A DNA stretch of 64,000 nt from Pantoea sp. A4. GTDB taxonomy: Bacteria; Pseudomonadota; Gammaproteobacteria; Enterobacterales; Enterobacteriaceae. Numbering within the stretch: position 1 is the first letter of the stretch; each line of letters begins with the position of its first letter. The stretch is taken from NCBI RefSeq assembly GCF_000295955.2, contig NZ_ALXE01000019.1:186001-250000 (forward strand). The letters are read 5' to 3'. This document shows, piece after piece, positions 27,667 to 40,033 of the stretch. The position numbers were made by a program, and so were the translations under genes. The notes beneath the pieces were generated by a model, which saw only the letters and a list, made by a program, of their open reading frames with translations, had not been told where the DNA came from and searched no databases.

Positions 27667-28979
27667 GCCTCCTGTTCCGCGACGTTCTCAGCCGCCATAT
27701 CCACCTCTTGCTGTAGCAACTGGCGTTCGTACATTTTGAAAAACGGGTAATAAATCAGGGCCGATAAGCCGATTAAAAACAGCACCAACACCACTGCCCG
27801 CAGGTCCCAACCGGTAGACCAGGCGGCACCAATTGGCCCCGGTGTCGTCCAGGGAGCCAGCGAAATAACGTGATTAATCAGCCCGGTGCGGGTTGCGGTC
27901 CAGGCGATCACCGCATTGATGAGCGGAGTCGTAATAAAGGGAATAAACAGCAGCGGGTTCATCACCACGGGCGAACCAAAGATGACCGGTTCATTAATAT
28001 TGAACATCCCCGGTACCAGACCGAGGCGACCAATCGCCCGCAGGTGCGCTGAGCGACTACGCAGATAAAGCAGCACCAGACCCAACGTAGCCCCCGAACC
28101 GCCCACCGTGATAAAGAACTGCCAGAAAGGTTCGATGAATATTTTAGTGACCGTTTCACCGTTGTTGAGCGCCGCCTGGTTCAGCCCCAAATTACTCAAC
28201 CAGAACGCCTGTAAAATGCCGCCGACAATCGCCGCGCCGTGAATACCCGCAAACCACAGCAGGTGACACAACAGCACCGCCAACAGTACTGCGGGTAGCG
28301 AATCCGCGGCGGAAATCACTGGCGCGAACAGTGCCATGATGGCCTGTGGGATCAGCAGACCAAATTGACTTTGCATCCACAGACTGAGTGGAAACAGCGT
28401 CAGGAACATCACCATAATCGGGATCAGCAGGTCGAAAGACTGACGGATCTTGGGCGGAACCTGCTCAGGCAGGCGGAACCCAATATGGTATTTATGCAGC
28501 AGATGCATCACTTCGGTGGCATACAGGCTGATCAGAATGGCGGTGAAGATCCCTTCCCCTCCGAGCGAAGCAGCAGAGAGCGTGCCCCCCTGTTGCGGCG
28601 CGGCGACCAGCAAAAATGACATGACGGCCAGCAGCGCCGCCATCAGGCCGTTGAGTTTGTAACTCTGCGCCAGGTTATAGGCAATCGCCCCGGTGATAAA
28701 CACCGACATAATGCCCATCGTCATGTTGTAGGGCATCATCAGGGTTTCGTTGTGGGCTTTCACGATGCCTAACCACCACTGGGCAAAAGCCCACTGGCTG
28801 TCGGCGCTGAATGGCGGGTGTGAAAACAACAGCATGAACGAACCGACGATGAGAAAGGGCATCGAGGCAATAAAACCATCTTTTATTGCCACCACATGAC
28901 GCTGGCTGGATAAGCGGGCAGCCACCGGGCTGATACGATTTTCTATCACGCCAAATAAGCTGTCCGCGAAGCTGCTCAT
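27663..28979 (-). CDS. PTS lactose/cellobiose-type EIIC permease
   Basis: The 438-residue inner-membrane protein is the sugar-translocating channel. It starts with the typical cytoplasmic segment (FIENRISPVAARLSSQRHV-like) and has about ten hydrophobic helices and the substrate region PGMFNINEPVIFGSPVVMNP. It overlaps EIIB and EIIA by four bases each, so the PTS subunits are translationally coupled. The cellobiose/diacetylchitobiose branch is more likely than lactose because the partner enzyme is a phospho-beta-glucosidase. Confidence 0.94.
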   Translation of the reverse strand: MSSFADSLFGVIENRISPVAARLSSQRHVVAIKDGFIASMPFLIVGSFMLLFSHPPFSADSQWAFAQWWLGIVKAHNETLMMPYNMTMGIMSVFITGAIAYNLAQSYKLNGLMAALLAVMSFLLVAAPQQGGTLSAASLGGEGIFTAILISLYATEVMHLLHKYHIGFRLPEQVPPKIRQSFDLLIPIMVMFLTLFPLSLWMQSQFGLLIPQAIMALFAPVISAADSLPAVLLAVLLCHLLWFAGIHGAAIVGGILQAFWLSNLGLNQAALNNGETVTKIFIEPFWQFFITVGGSGATLGLVLLYLRSRSAHLRAIGRLGLVPGMFNINEPVIFGSPVVMNPLLFIPFITTPLINAVIAWTATRTGLINHVISLAPWTTPGPIGAAWSTGWDLRAVVLVLFLIGLSALIYYPFFKMYERQLLQQEVDMAAENVAEQEA

Positions 28980-29299
28980 ACCGCCCCCTTATTGGCGGCA
29001 ATTAACGAAAGCGCGGACTTAAATATCTTCTCACCGTTTAACATGCCGTAATCCATCGGATTAATAACATCCACCGGAATATTTAACTCACTCGCAACCT
29101 GTTTAAATTCCGCCAGTTTGTATTTGATCTGCGGACCCAGTAAACAGCAGTCGAATCTCGGTAAGGTATCGCGGAACTCTTCAAGTGAAACAGCCAGTAT
29201 TTCAGCTTTTAAATCAGCTTGTTGAGCGTACTTTTCCATTTTCTGCACCACCATACTGGTGGACATTCCGGCAGAGCAACACAATAAAATTTTCACCAT
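28976..29299 (-). CDS. PTS lactose/cellobiose-type EIIB
   Basis: The 107-residue EIIB carries the phospho-cysteine C8 in LLCCSAGMSTS, the P-loop of the family, and transfers phosphate to the incoming sugar. Length and the DVINPMDYGMLNGEKI end are normal. It is the first gene of the operon. AGGAG lies before the ATG at 29299, and two LacI-type operators lie farther upstream. Confidence 0.94.
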   Translation of the reverse strand: MVKILLCCSAGMSTSMVVQKMEKYAQQADLKAEILAVSLEEFRDTLPRFDCCLLGPQIKYKLAEFKQVASELNIPVDVINPMDYGMLNGEKIFKSALSLIAANKGAV

Positions 29300-29346
29300 G
29301 ACTCACCTCCTGTTTTTTTAACTATTAGCGCATCACTGCCGCAACC

Positions 29347-29360
29347 TGCAACCGGTTACA
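29347..29360. promoter_or_regulatory. LacI/AscG-type operator 1 of the PTS operon
   Basis: TGCAACCGGTTACA is a palindrome around CCGG, 48 bases upstream of the EIIB start. It resembles the AscG operator TGAAACCGGTTTCA recalled from E. coli. Confidence 0.75.
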
Positions 29361-29434
29361 GATTAATCTTTGTTCTTTTGTGATCCCTTCCGCAATCAGC
29401 TACCTGCACTGTCATAATAAAACCAGGAAAAATG

Positions 29435-29448
29435 TGATACCGGTTTCA
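29435..29448. promoter_or_regulatory. LacI/AscG-type operator 2 of the PTS operon
   Basis: TGATACCGGTTTCA differs by one base from the recalled AscG operator. Its centre is 88 bases from operator 1, so one repressor could bridge both. It lies about 110 bases upstream of the repressor start. Confidence 0.75.
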
Positions 29449-29556
29449 TATTGCTGCAAAGATGACGAAAAAAATCCATTTACCCAGAAAGCGTATTTAA
29501 TTAGGCTTATGCTTACTATCCGTAGCTCAGCGGTGATCCAGCCAGGCAGGTGAAAC

Positions 29557-30564
29557 ATGGTAACAATGCGAGAGGTGGCCTTACGTGCAGGCGTGTCAAA
29601 AGCCACGGTCTCCCGGGTGTTGGCCGGACACAGTTATGTCTCTAAACCGGTGCGGGATAAAGTCTTACAGGCGATTGCAGCGCTGGGTTATCGGCCTAAT
29701 CTGGTGGCGCGCAACCTGGCTACGCAGCGCTCACACAGCATTGGTTTAATGGCACCAAATACCCTGTATCACGGGCCATTCTTCAGTGAATTGCTCTATC
29801 AGGCTGCGATCCTCACCGAGCAGTCAGGTTCACAGCTGATGCTGGCAGACGGCAAACACAGTGCGGAGCAGGAGCGCGAAGCCATTCAGTTTCTGGCAGA
29901 TATGCGCTGTGATGCGATGATTCTCTACCCCCGTTATCTCGACGTCGCGCAGATAGATGCCCTGATCCCGCAGCTCAATCAGCCACTGGTGGTGCTTAAT
30001 CGCCAGTTGGTGCAGCATCCTGAACTGGCTGTATGTATTGATCATCAGGCGGATGCACATGCTGCGGTGAGCGCACTGATTGCACGCGGGCATAAAAGCA
30101 TCGCCTTTATCCGCGGCATGTCCCATTCCCCTACCGGCGATAGCCGCTGGCAGGGTTATCTTTCCGCTTTGCAGGCACAAGGGTTGACGTTGAATGCACA
30201 GCTCGTCGCCGAAGGTGACTGGACCCCAGCCAGTGGACAACGTGCAGCCAGCGAAATATTGGCCAGAAAGGTGGTGTTTACCGCCCTGGTGGCCAGTAAT
30301 GATGATATGGCGATGGGTGCCGCGCAGGCGCTGCGTTCGGCAGGAAAACAGATCCCGGAGGATGTCTCTTTGATGGGGTTTGATGATATTCCCCTCGCAC
30401 AGTGGTTCCACCCGCCGCTTAGCACCGTGCAAGTGCCGATGGCGGCCATGGTCGAACAGGCTATCACGCAGTTGCGCAGTATGCTGGCAGGAGAAAAACC
30501 AGAACCCCGCCCTCTCCTGCGCAGCCAGTGGGTAGAACGGGATTCGGTGCGTGCTTTAAGGTAG
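29557..30564 (+). CDS. AscG-like LacI-family repressor of the PTS operon
   Basis: The 335-residue regulator starts MVTMREVALRAGVSKATVSR with the helix-turn-helix and continues LGYRPNLVARNLATQRS. NTLYHGPFFSELLYQAA, LMLADGKHSAEQEREAIQ and ALVASNDDMAMGAAQAL are close to E. coli AscG, which controls aryl-beta-glucoside use. It is divergent from the PTS/GH1 operon with two matching operators between. E. coli AscG governs a glucose-family EII (AscF), whereas here the EII set is of the lactose/cellobiose family, so the regulator appears paired with a different transporter type. The effector is probably a beta-glucoside. Confidence 0.9.
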   Translation: MVTMREVALRAGVSKATVSRVLAGHSYVSKPVRDKVLQAIAALGYRPNLVARNLATQRSHSIGLMAPNTLYHGPFFSELLYQAAILTEQSGSQLMLADGKHSAEQEREAIQFLADMRCDAMILYPRYLDVAQIDALIPQLNQPLVVLNRQLVQHPELAVCIDHQADAHAAVSALIARGHKSIAFIRGMSHSPTGDSRWQGYLSALQAQGLTLNAQLVAEGDWTPASGQRAASEILARKVVFTALVASNDDMAMGAAQALRSAGKQIPEDVSLMGFDDIPLAQWFHPPLSTVQVPMAAMVEQAITQLRSMLAGEKPEPRPLLRSQWVERDSVRALR

Positions 30565-30741
30565 CGCCTGCCAGATTCAGCCCAGCGTCAATTTCGCCAT
30601 CTGGGGTAAATTTTCCTTAGATTCATGTCGGGGCATCAATCCTGCGTGTCGTGGATAGACTCAAAATCGTCATCCATGCCACTTCTGTGCATAGATTTAT
30701 TCACCAGTCAGATCGAAGGTAATTCTGGTCGCTCAGGCAAT

Positions 30742-30776
30742 AAAAAACCCCGACCGCCCAGAGGGCGACCGGGGTT
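30742..30776 (-). terminator. Terminator of icd
   Basis: AACCCCGACCGCCC (30746-30759) pairs with 30763-30776 with a two-base mismatch, and on the minus strand a run of T6 follows. It ends icd 17 bases after its stop. Confidence 0.85.
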
Positions 30777-30792
30777 CTCATCTTACCGAGTC

Positions 30793-32043
30793 TTACATGT
30801 TCGCGATAATCGCGTCACCAAACTCAGAAGATTTCAACAGCTTAGCGCCGTCCATCAGACGTTCGAAGTCGTAGGTTACGGTTTTAGCCGCGATTGCGCC
30901 TTCCATACCTTTAACGATCAGGTCGGCCGCTTCGAACCACTCCAGATGACGCAGCATCATTTCTGCAGACAGGATAACGGAACCTGGGTTCACTTTATCC
31001 TGACCAGCATACTTAGGTGCAGTACCGTGGGTCGCTTCGAACAGTGCACATTCGTCACCGATGTTAGCGCCTGGTGCGATACCGATACCGCCAACCTGTG
31101 CCGCCAGGGCATCAGAGATGTAGTCACCGTTCAGGTTCATACAGGCGATAACGTCGTATTCAGCTGGACGCAGCAGGATCTGCTGCAGGAAGGCATCGGC
31201 GATCACATCTTTAACGATGATCTCTTTACCGGTGTTCGGGTTTTTAAATTTCTGCCATGGGCCGCCATCAATCAGCTCGCCGCCGAACTCTTCTTTCACA
31301 ACCTGGTAGCCCCAGTCTTTGAAAGAACCTTCGGTGAACTTCATGATGTTGCCTTTGTGAACCAGGGTCAGTGAGTCACGATCGTTGGTGATGGTGTACT
31401 CAACAGCAGCACGCACCAGACGCTTAGTGCCCTCTTCTGAACACGGCTTAACACCGATACCACACTGCTCAGGGAAGCGAATTTTCTTCACGCCCATCTC
31501 TTCGCGCAGGAACTTGATCACTTTGTCTGCTTCAGCAGAACCGGCTTTCCACTCGATACCCGCGTAGATATCTTCTGAGTTCTCACGGAAGATCACCATA
31601 TCGGTATCTTCTGGACGCTTAACCGGGCTTGGGGTGCCTTTGTAGTAACGTACTGGGCGCAGGCAGACGTACAGGTCCAGTTCCTGGCGCAGAGCAACGT
31701 TCAGAGAACGAATACCGCCGCCGACCGGCGTGGTCAGTGGGCCTTTGATGGCAACGCGGTATTCTTTGATTAAATCGAGGGTTTCCTGCGGTAACCATAC
31801 GTCCTGGCCGTACAGTTCAACGGATTTCTCACCCGTGTAGATTTCCATCCAGGAAATTTTTCGCTCACCGTTGTAGGCTTTCTTCACAGCAGCGTCGACG
31901 ACTTTCAGCATCACAGGAGAAACATCAACTCCGATGCCGTCACCTTCAATGAAAGGGATGATTGGGTTATTCGGTACTACCAGTTTTCCCTGATTGAGGG
32001 TGATTTTCTGACCTTCTGCCGGAACAACTACTTTGCTTTCCAT
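30793..32043 (-). CDS. icd: NADP-dependent isocitrate dehydrogenase
   Basis: The 416-residue TCA-cycle enzyme makes 2-oxoglutarate, CO2 and NADPH from isocitrate. The substrate loop [10 protein letters not shown] carries S113, the residue that AceK phosphorylates in E. coli to switch flux to the glyoxylate shunt. [18 protein letters not shown] and [20 protein letters not shown] segments are conserved. The length equals that of E. coli Icd. It is divergent from rluE, as in E. coli. The 3' end of icd is a known phage attachment site in E. coli, but no integrase or prophage gene is seen next to it here. Confidence 0.98.
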   Translation of the reverse strand: MESKVVVPAEGQKITLNQGKLVVPNNPIIPFIEGDGIGVDVSPVMLKVVDAAVKKAYNGERKISWMEIYTGEKSVELYGQDVWLPQETLDLIKEYRVAIKGPLTTPVGGGIRSLNVALRQELDLYVCLRPVRYYKGTPSPVKRPEDTDMVIFRENSEDIYAGIEWKAGSAEADKVIKFLREEMGVKKIRFPEQCGIGVKPCSEEGTKRLVRAAVEYTITNDRDSLTLVHKGNIMKFTEGSFKDWGYQVVKEEFGGELIDGGPWQKFKNPNTGKEIIVKDVIADAFLQQILLRPAEYDVIACMNLNGDYISDALAAQVGGIGIAPGANIGDECALFEATHGTAPKYAGQDKVNPGSVILSAEMMLRHLEWFEAADLIVKGMEGAIAAKTVTYDFERLMDGAKLLKSSEFGDAIIANM

Positions 32044-32174
32044 TAACCTCTCCTTCGAGCGCTTTTTTGTTAATGATTTGTAAGATGCGGCTCAATACTA
32101 CTCGAATATTGTCGCCACGCCAATCATCGCAATTTCGCGCTATAATGCGCCAATTGTGACTGACTGCAAAGACC

Positions 32175-32795
32175 ATGCGAAAAACTTCTCAACGAAATCA
32201 CCAGGATAAACGATTCAGCCGCCCCGCACGCCGCCCGGAACGCGCGCGCGGGCCTCGCCGCGTCATACTCTTTAACAAACCTTTTGATGTTTTGCCGCAA
32301 TTTAGCGATGAAGCAGGCCGTCAAACGCTGAAGGATTTTGTTCCCGTGGCGGATGTGTATGCGGCAGGTCGGCTCGATCGCGACAGCGAAGGGTTGATGG
32401 TATTGACCAATGACGGCCAGCTCCAGGCCGCACTGACCCAACCAGGCAAACGCACCGGCAAAATTTATTTTGTTCAGGTGGAAGGCCAGCCGCAGGAAGC
32501 CGATCTGGCACAATTGCGGGCTGGCGTCACCCTTAATGATGGCCCGACCCTCCCGGCCGGGGTGGAGGCGGTCGACGAGCCAACGTGGCTGTGGCCGCGC
32601 AATCCCCCGATTCGTGAGCGCAAAAACATTCCCACTCAGTGGCTAAAGATCACGCTATTTGAAGGCAGAAACCGTCAGGTTCGCCGCATGACGGCGCATA
32701 TTGGTTTCCCCACCTTGCGCCTGATCCGCTACGCAATGGGGGAGCATACCTTAGGGCAGTTAGCATCGGGTGAATGGTGCGAAATCACCGCCTAA
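32175..32795 (+). CDS. rluE: 23S rRNA pseudouridine(2457) synthase
   Basis: The 206-residue RsuA-type synthase has the catalytic motif [17 protein letters not shown] with Asp68. KIYFVQVEG and the [19 protein letters not shown] segment complete the pattern. It lacks an S4 domain; a basic N-terminal tail ([11 protein letters not shown]) precedes the core. It begins the run rluE-nudJ-mnmA-hflD-purB. Confidence 0.96.
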   Translation: MRKTSQRNHQDKRFSRPARRPERARGPRRVILFNKPFDVLPQFSDEAGRQTLKDFVPVADVYAAGRLDRDSEGLMVLTNDGQLQAALTQPGKRTGKIYFVQVEGQPQEADLAQLRAGVTLNDGPTLPAGVEAVDEPTWLWPRNPPIRERKNIPTQWLKITLFEGRNRQVRRMTAHIGFPTLRLIRYAMGEHTLGQLASGEWCEITA

Positions 32796-32841
32796 CGGGT
32801 TCAGCAACACATAACCGCAGGTTAACTTAACGGGAGATTCG

Positions 32842-33315
32842 ATGTTCAAACCTCATGTTACCGTCGCATGTATCGTCGCAGCACAGGGTGAATTACTGGT
32901 GGTAGAAGAGCGAGTTAACGGCCGCCCCACGCTCAATCAGCCTGCTGGCCACCTCGAAGCCGAAGAAACCGTGCAACAGGCTGCGCAGCGCGAGCTGTAT
33001 GAAGAGACCGGAATTCATGCCGAAATGCAGTATTTCCTCGGTGTTCAACAGTGGATCGCCCCGGATAACACCCCGTTTCTGCGCTTCTTGTTCGCGCTGG
33101 AGTTAACAGAAAAAGCGGTTACCCAGCCGCAAGACAGCGATATAGACCGCTGCTGGTGGCTGACACCGGAACAGATTATCCATGCAGATAACCTCCGTTC
33201 GCCGCTGGTCGCCGAAAGTGTCCGCTTATGGCAGCAAAATGTGCGTTATCCGTTAACGTTGTTGAGTGCCTTTCAGTGGCCGTTTGCGCAAGGTGCGCAA
33301 CAGGGACAGGCGTGA
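32842..33315 (+). CDS. nudJ: Nudix phosphatase NudJ
   Basis: The 157-residue hydrolase has a complete Nudix box at residues 36-58 ([20 protein letters not shown] then TGI) with the expected Glu metal ligands. In E. coli NudJ dephosphorylates thiamin pyrophosphate precursors and nucleoside tri/diphosphates. It lies 46 bases after rluE and 41 before mnmA; the order is conserved. Confidence 0.95.
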   Translation: MFKPHVTVACIVAAQGELLVVEERVNGRPTLNQPAGHLEAEETVQQAAQRELYEETGIHAEMQYFLGVQQWIAPDNTPFLRFLFALELTEKAVTQPQDSDIDRCWWLTPEQIIHADNLRSPLVAESVRLWQQNVRYPLTLLSAFQWPFAQGAQQGQA

Positions 33316-33356
33316 TAGAATACGCCGCCTGTTTTTATCGCTAGTGAGTTAAAGTC

Positions 33357-34469
33357 ATGTCTGACAACAGCCAGAAAAAAGTGATCGTCGGTATGTCCGG
33401 CGGCGTCGATTCTTCCGTTTCCGCCTGGTTACTGCAACAGCAGGGTTATCAGGTTGAAGGCCTGTTCATGAAGAACTGGGAGGAAGACGACGGCGAGGAG
33501 TATTGTACCGCAGCTGAAGATCTGTCTGATGCACAGGCTGTCTGTGACAAACTGGGGATCAAGCTCCATAAAGTCAATTTTGCCGCCGAGTACTGGGATA
33601 ACGTGTTTGAACACTTCCTGGAAGAGTACAAAGCGGGCCGCACGCCTAACCCCGATATCCTGTGTAACAAAGAGATCAAATTCAAAGCGTTTCTGGAATT
33701 CGCGGCGGAAGATCTCGGTGCCGACTTCATTGCCACCGGCCACTACGTGCGTCGCCAGGATATTGACGGTCGCAGCCACCTGCTGCGCGGGTTAGATGGC
33801 AATAAAGACCAAAGTTATTTCCTCTACACCCTCAGCCATGAGCAGGTCGCGCAGAGCCTGTTCCCGGTGGGCGAGCTGGAAAAACCCGAGGTTCGCCGCA
33901 TCGCTGAACAGCTGGATTTGATCACCGCGAAGAAAAAAGACTCTACCGGCATCTGCTTCATTGGTGAGCGTAAGTTCCGTGACTTCCTCGGCCGCTATCT
34001 GCCAGCACAACCCGGCGTCATCGAAACCGTCGATGGTCAGGTTGTGGGTGAGCATCAGGGTCTGATGTACCACACGCTGGGCCAACGTAAAGGTCTGGGC
34101 ATTGGCGGTCTCAAAGAGAGCAAAGACGATCCATGGTACGTGGTCGACAAAGACGTTGAACGCAACCGTCTGATTGTGGCTCAGGGGGGCGAACACCCGC
34201 GCCTGATGTCCGTAGGATTGGTCGCCGGGCAGCTTCACTGGGTTGATCGTGCTGACATTACCGCACCCTTCACCTGTACCGTGAAAACCCGCTACCGTCA
34301 GACCGATATTCCTTGCACCGTAGCCCCGCTGGCTGATGGCCGCATTGAAGTGCGTTTTACCGATCCGGTCGCCGCAGTGACACCAGGCCAGTCTGCCGTG
34401 TTCTACCTCGGCGAAGTGTGCCTTGGTGGCGGCGTGATTGAAGAACGCTTGCCGTTAGTGGCGCAGTAA
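33357..34469 (+). CDS. mnmA: tRNA 2-thiouridylase MnmA
   Basis: The 370-residue enzyme puts sulphur on U34 of Glu, Gln and Lys tRNAs, using ATP activation and persulphide from the TusE relay. The PP-loop GMSGGVDSS is at residues 12-20. The two catalytic cysteines are C103 (ILCNKEIKF) and C200 (STGICFIGE). The C-terminal beta-barrel ([17 protein letters not shown]) is complete. hflD follows after 30 bases. Confidence 0.97.
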   Translation: MSDNSQKKVIVGMSGGVDSSVSAWLLQQQGYQVEGLFMKNWEEDDGEEYCTAAEDLSDAQAVCDKLGIKLHKVNFAAEYWDNVFEHFLEEYKAGRTPNPDILCNKEIKFKAFLEFAAEDLGADFIATGHYVRRQDIDGRSHLLRGLDGNKDQSYFLYTLSHEQVAQSLFPVGELEKPEVRRIAEQLDLITAKKKDSTGICFIGERKFRDFLGRYLPAQPGVIETVDGQVVGEHQGLMYHTLGQRKGLGIGGLKESKDDPWYVVDKDVERNRLIVAQGGEHPRLMSVGLVAGQLHWVDRADITAPFTCTVKTRYRQTDIPCTVAPLADGRIEVRFTDPVAAVTPGQSAVFYLGEVCLGGGVIEERLPLVAQ

Positions 34470-34499
34470 CGTTGTTGCTCCCCGTATAAAGGAATAATC

Positions 34500-36559
<2,060 letters not shown>

Positions 36560-36568
36560 GTACCCTCT

Positions 36569-36600
36569 CGCAGACCGGGCCTCCGGTCTGCGTTAACCTG
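36569..36600 (+). terminator. Hairpin after purB
   Basis: CGCAGACCGG (36569-36578) pairs perfectly with CCGGTCTGCG (36583-36592) around a four-base loop. The tail (TTAACCTGCTG) is poor in T, so termination efficiency is uncertain. Confidence 0.6.
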
Positions 36601-36667
36601 CTGTTTAGCCGCCATCACCTATACTTTCCCTTTCATACTTCATCGTTTCGTTAGTTAAGGATCATAT

Positions 36668-37342
36668 ATGCGTGTTTTGGTCGTGGAAGACAATGCCCTG
36701 TTGCGCCACCACCTCTCCGTGCAACTGCGTGAAATGGGCCATCAGGTTGATGCTGCCGAAGACGCCAAAGAAGCCGATTATTTTCTGCGTGAGCACCTGC
36801 CGGATATTGTCCTGGTCGACTTAGGTTTACCGGATGAAGACGGCATGACACTGATTCGCCGCTGGCGCAGTGAAGATGTCCGGCAGCCCATTCTTGTCCT
36901 GACTGCACGTGAAGGCTGGCAGGCGAAAGTCGAAGCGCTGGAAGCCGGTGCCGATGACTACGTCACAAAACCGTTTCACATTGAGGAAGTTGCCGCACGT
37001 TTGCAGGCATTGATGCGTCGCAACAGTGGGCATGCCTCACAGATTATTGCGATGACGCCGTTTCAGGTTGATCTCTCGCGGCGTGAACTCACTATTCACG
37101 ATGAGCCAGTGAAGCTCACCGCCTTTGAATACACCATCGTAGAAACCCTGATTCGCAACGCAGGCAAGGTCGTGAGCAAAGACTCACTGATGCTCCAGCT
37201 TTACCCGGATGCGGAACTGCGTGAAAGCCACACCATTGACGTATTAATGGGCCGTCTGCGGAAAAAAATCCAGGCGTTGCATACCTTTGAAGTTATCACT
37301 ACAGTGCGTGGTCAAGGTTATCGCTTCGATTTAAACGGGTAA
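36668..37342 (+). CDS. phoP: Response regulator PhoP
   Basis: The 224-residue regulator has a receiver domain with phospho-acceptor D51 ([13 protein letters not shown]), Lys in VTKPFH near residue 101, and a C-terminal OmpR-type winged helix ([22 protein letters not shown]). With PhoQ it answers low Mg2+, acid and cationic peptides. TAAGGATCAT precedes the ATG. A clear PhoP box (GTTTA-N5-GTTTA) was not seen in the 108 bases upstream. Confidence 0.97.
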   Translation: MRVLVVEDNALLRHHLSVQLREMGHQVDAAEDAKEADYFLREHLPDIVLVDLGLPDEDGMTLIRRWRSEDVRQPILVLTAREGWQAKVEALEAGADDYVTKPFHIEEVAARLQALMRRNSGHASQIIAMTPFQVDLSRRELTIHDEPVKLTAFEYTIVETLIRNAGKVVSKDSLMLQLYPDAELRESHTIDVLMGRLRKKIQALHTFEVITTVRGQGYRFDLNG

Positions 37343-37343
37343 T

Positions 37344-38804
37344 ATGACCGCACTTAAGATCAAAGGTCCATTTTCACTGCGCGCCCGCTTTTTGCTGGCG
37401 TGCGCTGCTATCGTGCTGTTTCTCTCACTCTCCTACGGCATGGTGGCCGTGGTTGGCTATGTGGTCAGCTTTGATAAAAACGCCTATCGCGTCATGCGGG
37501 GTGAAAGCAACCTGTTTTACACCCTCGCACAATGGCAGGATAACCGCCTGACGATTGCCCAGCCGGAGCGGATGACGCTCAACTTTCCTACGCTGGTATT
37601 TATTTACGATGAGCACGGTCGCTTACTGTGGCAGCAGCGCGATGTGCCGCAGATTCGTAATAAAATTAAACGTGAATGGCTGCTGAAACCTGACTTCTAC
37701 GAAATTGATACCAACAATCGTACCAGCGTTGTCGCCATCGGCAATAACGAAGCCGCACAGCAGCGTATCCATGCTATTGACAGCAATAACAACGATACCT
37801 TTACCCACTCCGTGGCGGTCAACCGCTATGATGCCACCACAAACCTGCCCGCTTTAACCATTGTGGTGGTGGACTCCATCCCACAGGAGCTACAACACTC
37901 CGACGTGGTGTGGTCATGGTTCAGCTATGTGCTGGCCGCCAACCTGTTGCTGATTATTCCGCTGCTGTGGCTTGCCGCGCAGTGGAGTCTGCGTCCGATT
38001 GGCCTGTTAACGGCACAGGTGCGCGAGTTGGAAACCAACCAGCGCGAAAGCCTGGACGATAATCCACCGCAAGAACTGCGCAGTCTGGTCCGTAACCTTA
38101 ATCTCCTGCTCGGCAATGAGCGCCAGCGGTATACGCGCTATCGCACCACGTTAGCCGATCTGACGCACAGTCTGAAAACGCCTCTGGCCGTGTTACAGAG
38201 TACGCTACGTTCCCTGCGAAACGGCAAGCAGCTGACGATCGAACAGGCCGAGCCGGTGATGCTGGAGCAGATCAGCCGTATCTCGCAACAAATTGGCTAT
38301 TACCTGCACCGTGCCAGTATGCAGGCCGATCACAACCCGTTACAGCGCGATCTCCACTCCGTCTCTGCGCTGCTCGACAGCCTGTGTTCCGCGCTAAACA
38401 AAGTTTATCAGCGTAAAGGGGTCTCCATCAGCCTGGATATTTCCCCTGAACTGACCTTTATGGGCGACCAAAACGACTTTATGGAAGTGCTGGGTAACGT
38501 GCTGGATAACGCCTGCAAATATTGCCTGGAATTTATTGAGGTCAGTGCGCGTGAAACGGAACATGCCCTGCATCTCTTTATTGACGACGACGGCCCAGGC
38601 ATCCCTGAAAGCAAACGCGATTTAATCTTCGTGCGTGGACAACGTGCCGATACCCTGCGTCCTGGCCAGGGACTGGGTCTGGCCGTGGTCCGCGACATCC
38701 TCGAGCAGTACGATGGCAAAGTCACCGCATCTTCCAGCCCGCTAGGCGGTGCACGCATGGAAGTGGTGTTTCATCGCCAGGAAGTGGAACATCGTCGCGA
38801 GTAG
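37344..38804 (+). CDS. phoQ: Sensor kinase PhoQ
   Basis: The 486-residue inner-membrane kinase has a first membrane helix at residues 18-42 and a periplasmic sensor domain at about 43-190, with acidic patches and the DSNNNDT segment. A second helix spans 193-213, followed by a HAMP linker. The dimerisation domain has phospho-acceptor H275 (LTHSLKTPL), and the ATP domain has N, G1 (DDDGPGI) and G2 (GQGLGLAVV) boxes. It starts one base after the phoP stop, so the pair is coupled. Confidence 0.97.
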   Translation: MTALKIKGPFSLRARFLLACAAIVLFLSLSYGMVAVVGYVVSFDKNAYRVMRGESNLFYTLAQWQDNRLTIAQPERMTLNFPTLVFIYDEHGRLLWQQRDVPQIRNKIKREWLLKPDFYEIDTNNRTSVVAIGNNEAAQQRIHAIDSNNNDTFTHSVAVNRYDATTNLPALTIVVVDSIPQELQHSDVVWSWFSYVLAANLLLIIPLLWLAAQWSLRPIGLLTAQVRELETNQRESLDDNPPQELRSLVRNLNLLLGNERQRYTRYRTTLADLTHSLKTPLAVLQSTLRSLRNGKQLTIEQAEPVMLEQISRISQQIGYYLHRASMQADHNPLQRDLHSVSALLDSLCSALNKVYQRKGVSISLDISPELTFMGDQNDFMEVLGNVLDNACKYCLEFIEVSARETEHALHLFIDDDGPGIPESKRDLIFVRGQRADTLRPGQGLGLAVVRDILEQYDGKVTASSSPLGGARMEVVFHRQEVEHRRE

Positions 38805-38861
38805 AATCGCCCGCAGGCTGTTATACTTGGCTCCTTGTGTCTTCCTGAGTGGAACAGCGGT

Positions 38862-39983
38862 ATGGACTATCAGCTCGATCTAAACTGGCCTGAATTTATT
38901 GAACGCTATTGGCAAAAACGCCCGGTAGTGTTGAAACGTGGTTTTAAAAATTTCATCGATCCTATTTCGCCTGATGAGCTGGCCGGCCTGGCCATGGAAA
39001 ACGAAGTGGATAGCCGCCTGGTCAGCCATAACAATGGCAAATGGCAGGTTGCACACGGCCCATTCGAGAGCTACGACCATCTCGGCGAATCCAACTGGTC
39101 ACTGCTGGTGCAGGCGGTTAACCACTGGCATGAGCCTTCTGCGGCACTGATGCGCCCGTTCCGTGCGCTGCCAGACTGGCGTACCGATGATCTGATGATC
39201 TCCTTTGCCCCTCCGGGCGGTGGCGTTGGGCCACACCTCGACCAGTATGATGTGTTTATCGTACAGGGCACCGGCCGCCGCCGCTGGCGCGTGGGGGAGA
39301 AAATCCCGATGAAGCAACACTGCCCTCACCCGGATTTGCTGCAAGTTGAACCCTTCGACGCCATCATCGACGAAGAGATGGAACCGGGCGATATCCTCTA
39401 TATTCCACCTGGGTTCCCGCACGAAGGCTACTCGCTGGAAAACGCCATCAACTACTCTGTGGGGTTCCGCGCGCCAAGTGGTCGCGAGCTGATCAGCAGC
39501 TTCGCCGACTATGCGCTGGCCAATGAGCTAGGCAGCTACCGCTTCAGCGATCCTGATGTGCCAGCACGCGACTGCCCGTCACAGATCCTGCCACAGGAGA
39601 TTGAAGGCATTCGTCAAACCATGCTGGATGTGATTCAACAGCCAGAGCAGTTTGATCGCTGGTTCGGTGAGTTTATTTCGCAGACGCGCCACGAGCTGGA
39701 TCTGGCACCACCAGAACCGCCGTATCAGCCGGATGAGATTTATGATGCGCTACAGCAGGGTGATGCGCTCACCCGCCTCGGCGGCTTGCGCGTGCTGACC
39801 ATCGGCAACGCGGTCTATATCAACGGTGAACAGCTCACTTCCCAGCGCCCGGAATTCCTCGCGGCACTGGCTCATCATCAGGAGCTGACGCTGGAAGATT
39901 TCGGCGATGCGCTGGATGATCCCGCCGTACTGGCGCAGTTGGCCGGGCTGGTCAACAGCGGTTACTGGTTCTTCGGCGAATAA
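38862..39983 (+). CDS. roxA: 50S ribosomal protein L16 arginine hydroxylase
   Basis: The 373-residue JmjC-type oxygenase (YcfD) hydroxylates Arg81 of ribosomal protein L16 using 2-oxoglutarate, Fe(II) and O2. The iron triad is H125, D127 (GPHLDQYD) and H187 (GFPHEGY). Starting at the ATG at 38862 (MDYQLDLNWPEF) gives the E. coli length; a frame from 38835 overlaps the intergenic region and has no advantage. It follows phoQ by 57 bases, as in E. coli. Confidence 0.96.
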   Translation: MDYQLDLNWPEFIERYWQKRPVVLKRGFKNFIDPISPDELAGLAMENEVDSRLVSHNNGKWQVAHGPFESYDHLGESNWSLLVQAVNHWHEPSAALMRPFRALPDWRTDDLMISFAPPGGGVGPHLDQYDVFIVQGTGRRRWRVGEKIPMKQHCPHPDLLQVEPFDAIIDEEMEPGDILYIPPGFPHEGYSLENAINYSVGFRAPSGRELISSFADYALANELGSYRFSDPDVPARDCPSQILPQEIEGIRQTMLDVIQQPEQFDRWFGEFISQTRHELDLAPPEPPYQPDEIYDALQQGDALTRLGGLRVLTIGNAVYINGEQLTSQRPEFLAALAHHQELTLEDFGDALDDPAVLAQLAGLVNSGYWFFGE

Positions 39984-40001
39984 GACTTCGCGCTGAACGC
40001 A

Positions 40002-40031
40002 CAGCCCCGGCACAGACCGGGGCTGTTTTCT
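40002..40031 (+). terminator. Rho-independent terminator of the phoPQ-roxA region
   Basis: CAGCCCCGG (40002-40010) pairs with CCGGGGCTG (40017-40025) and is followed by TTTTC. Confidence 0.9.
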
Positions 40032-40033
40032 GG

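Noticed and set aside
30565..30792. Phage attachment site remnant at the 3' end of icd
   Set aside because: In E. coli this is an integration hot spot, but no repeated icd end, integrase or prophage gene is visible here.
30625..31374. 249-codon plus-strand frame opposite icd
   Set aside because: It is antisense to the conserved 3' part of icd and runs through the icd terminator; no ribosome site or family features.
36593..36667. Possible PhoP box upstream of phoP
   Set aside because: Only scattered GTTTA-like half sites are present; none forms the direct repeat with five-base spacing.
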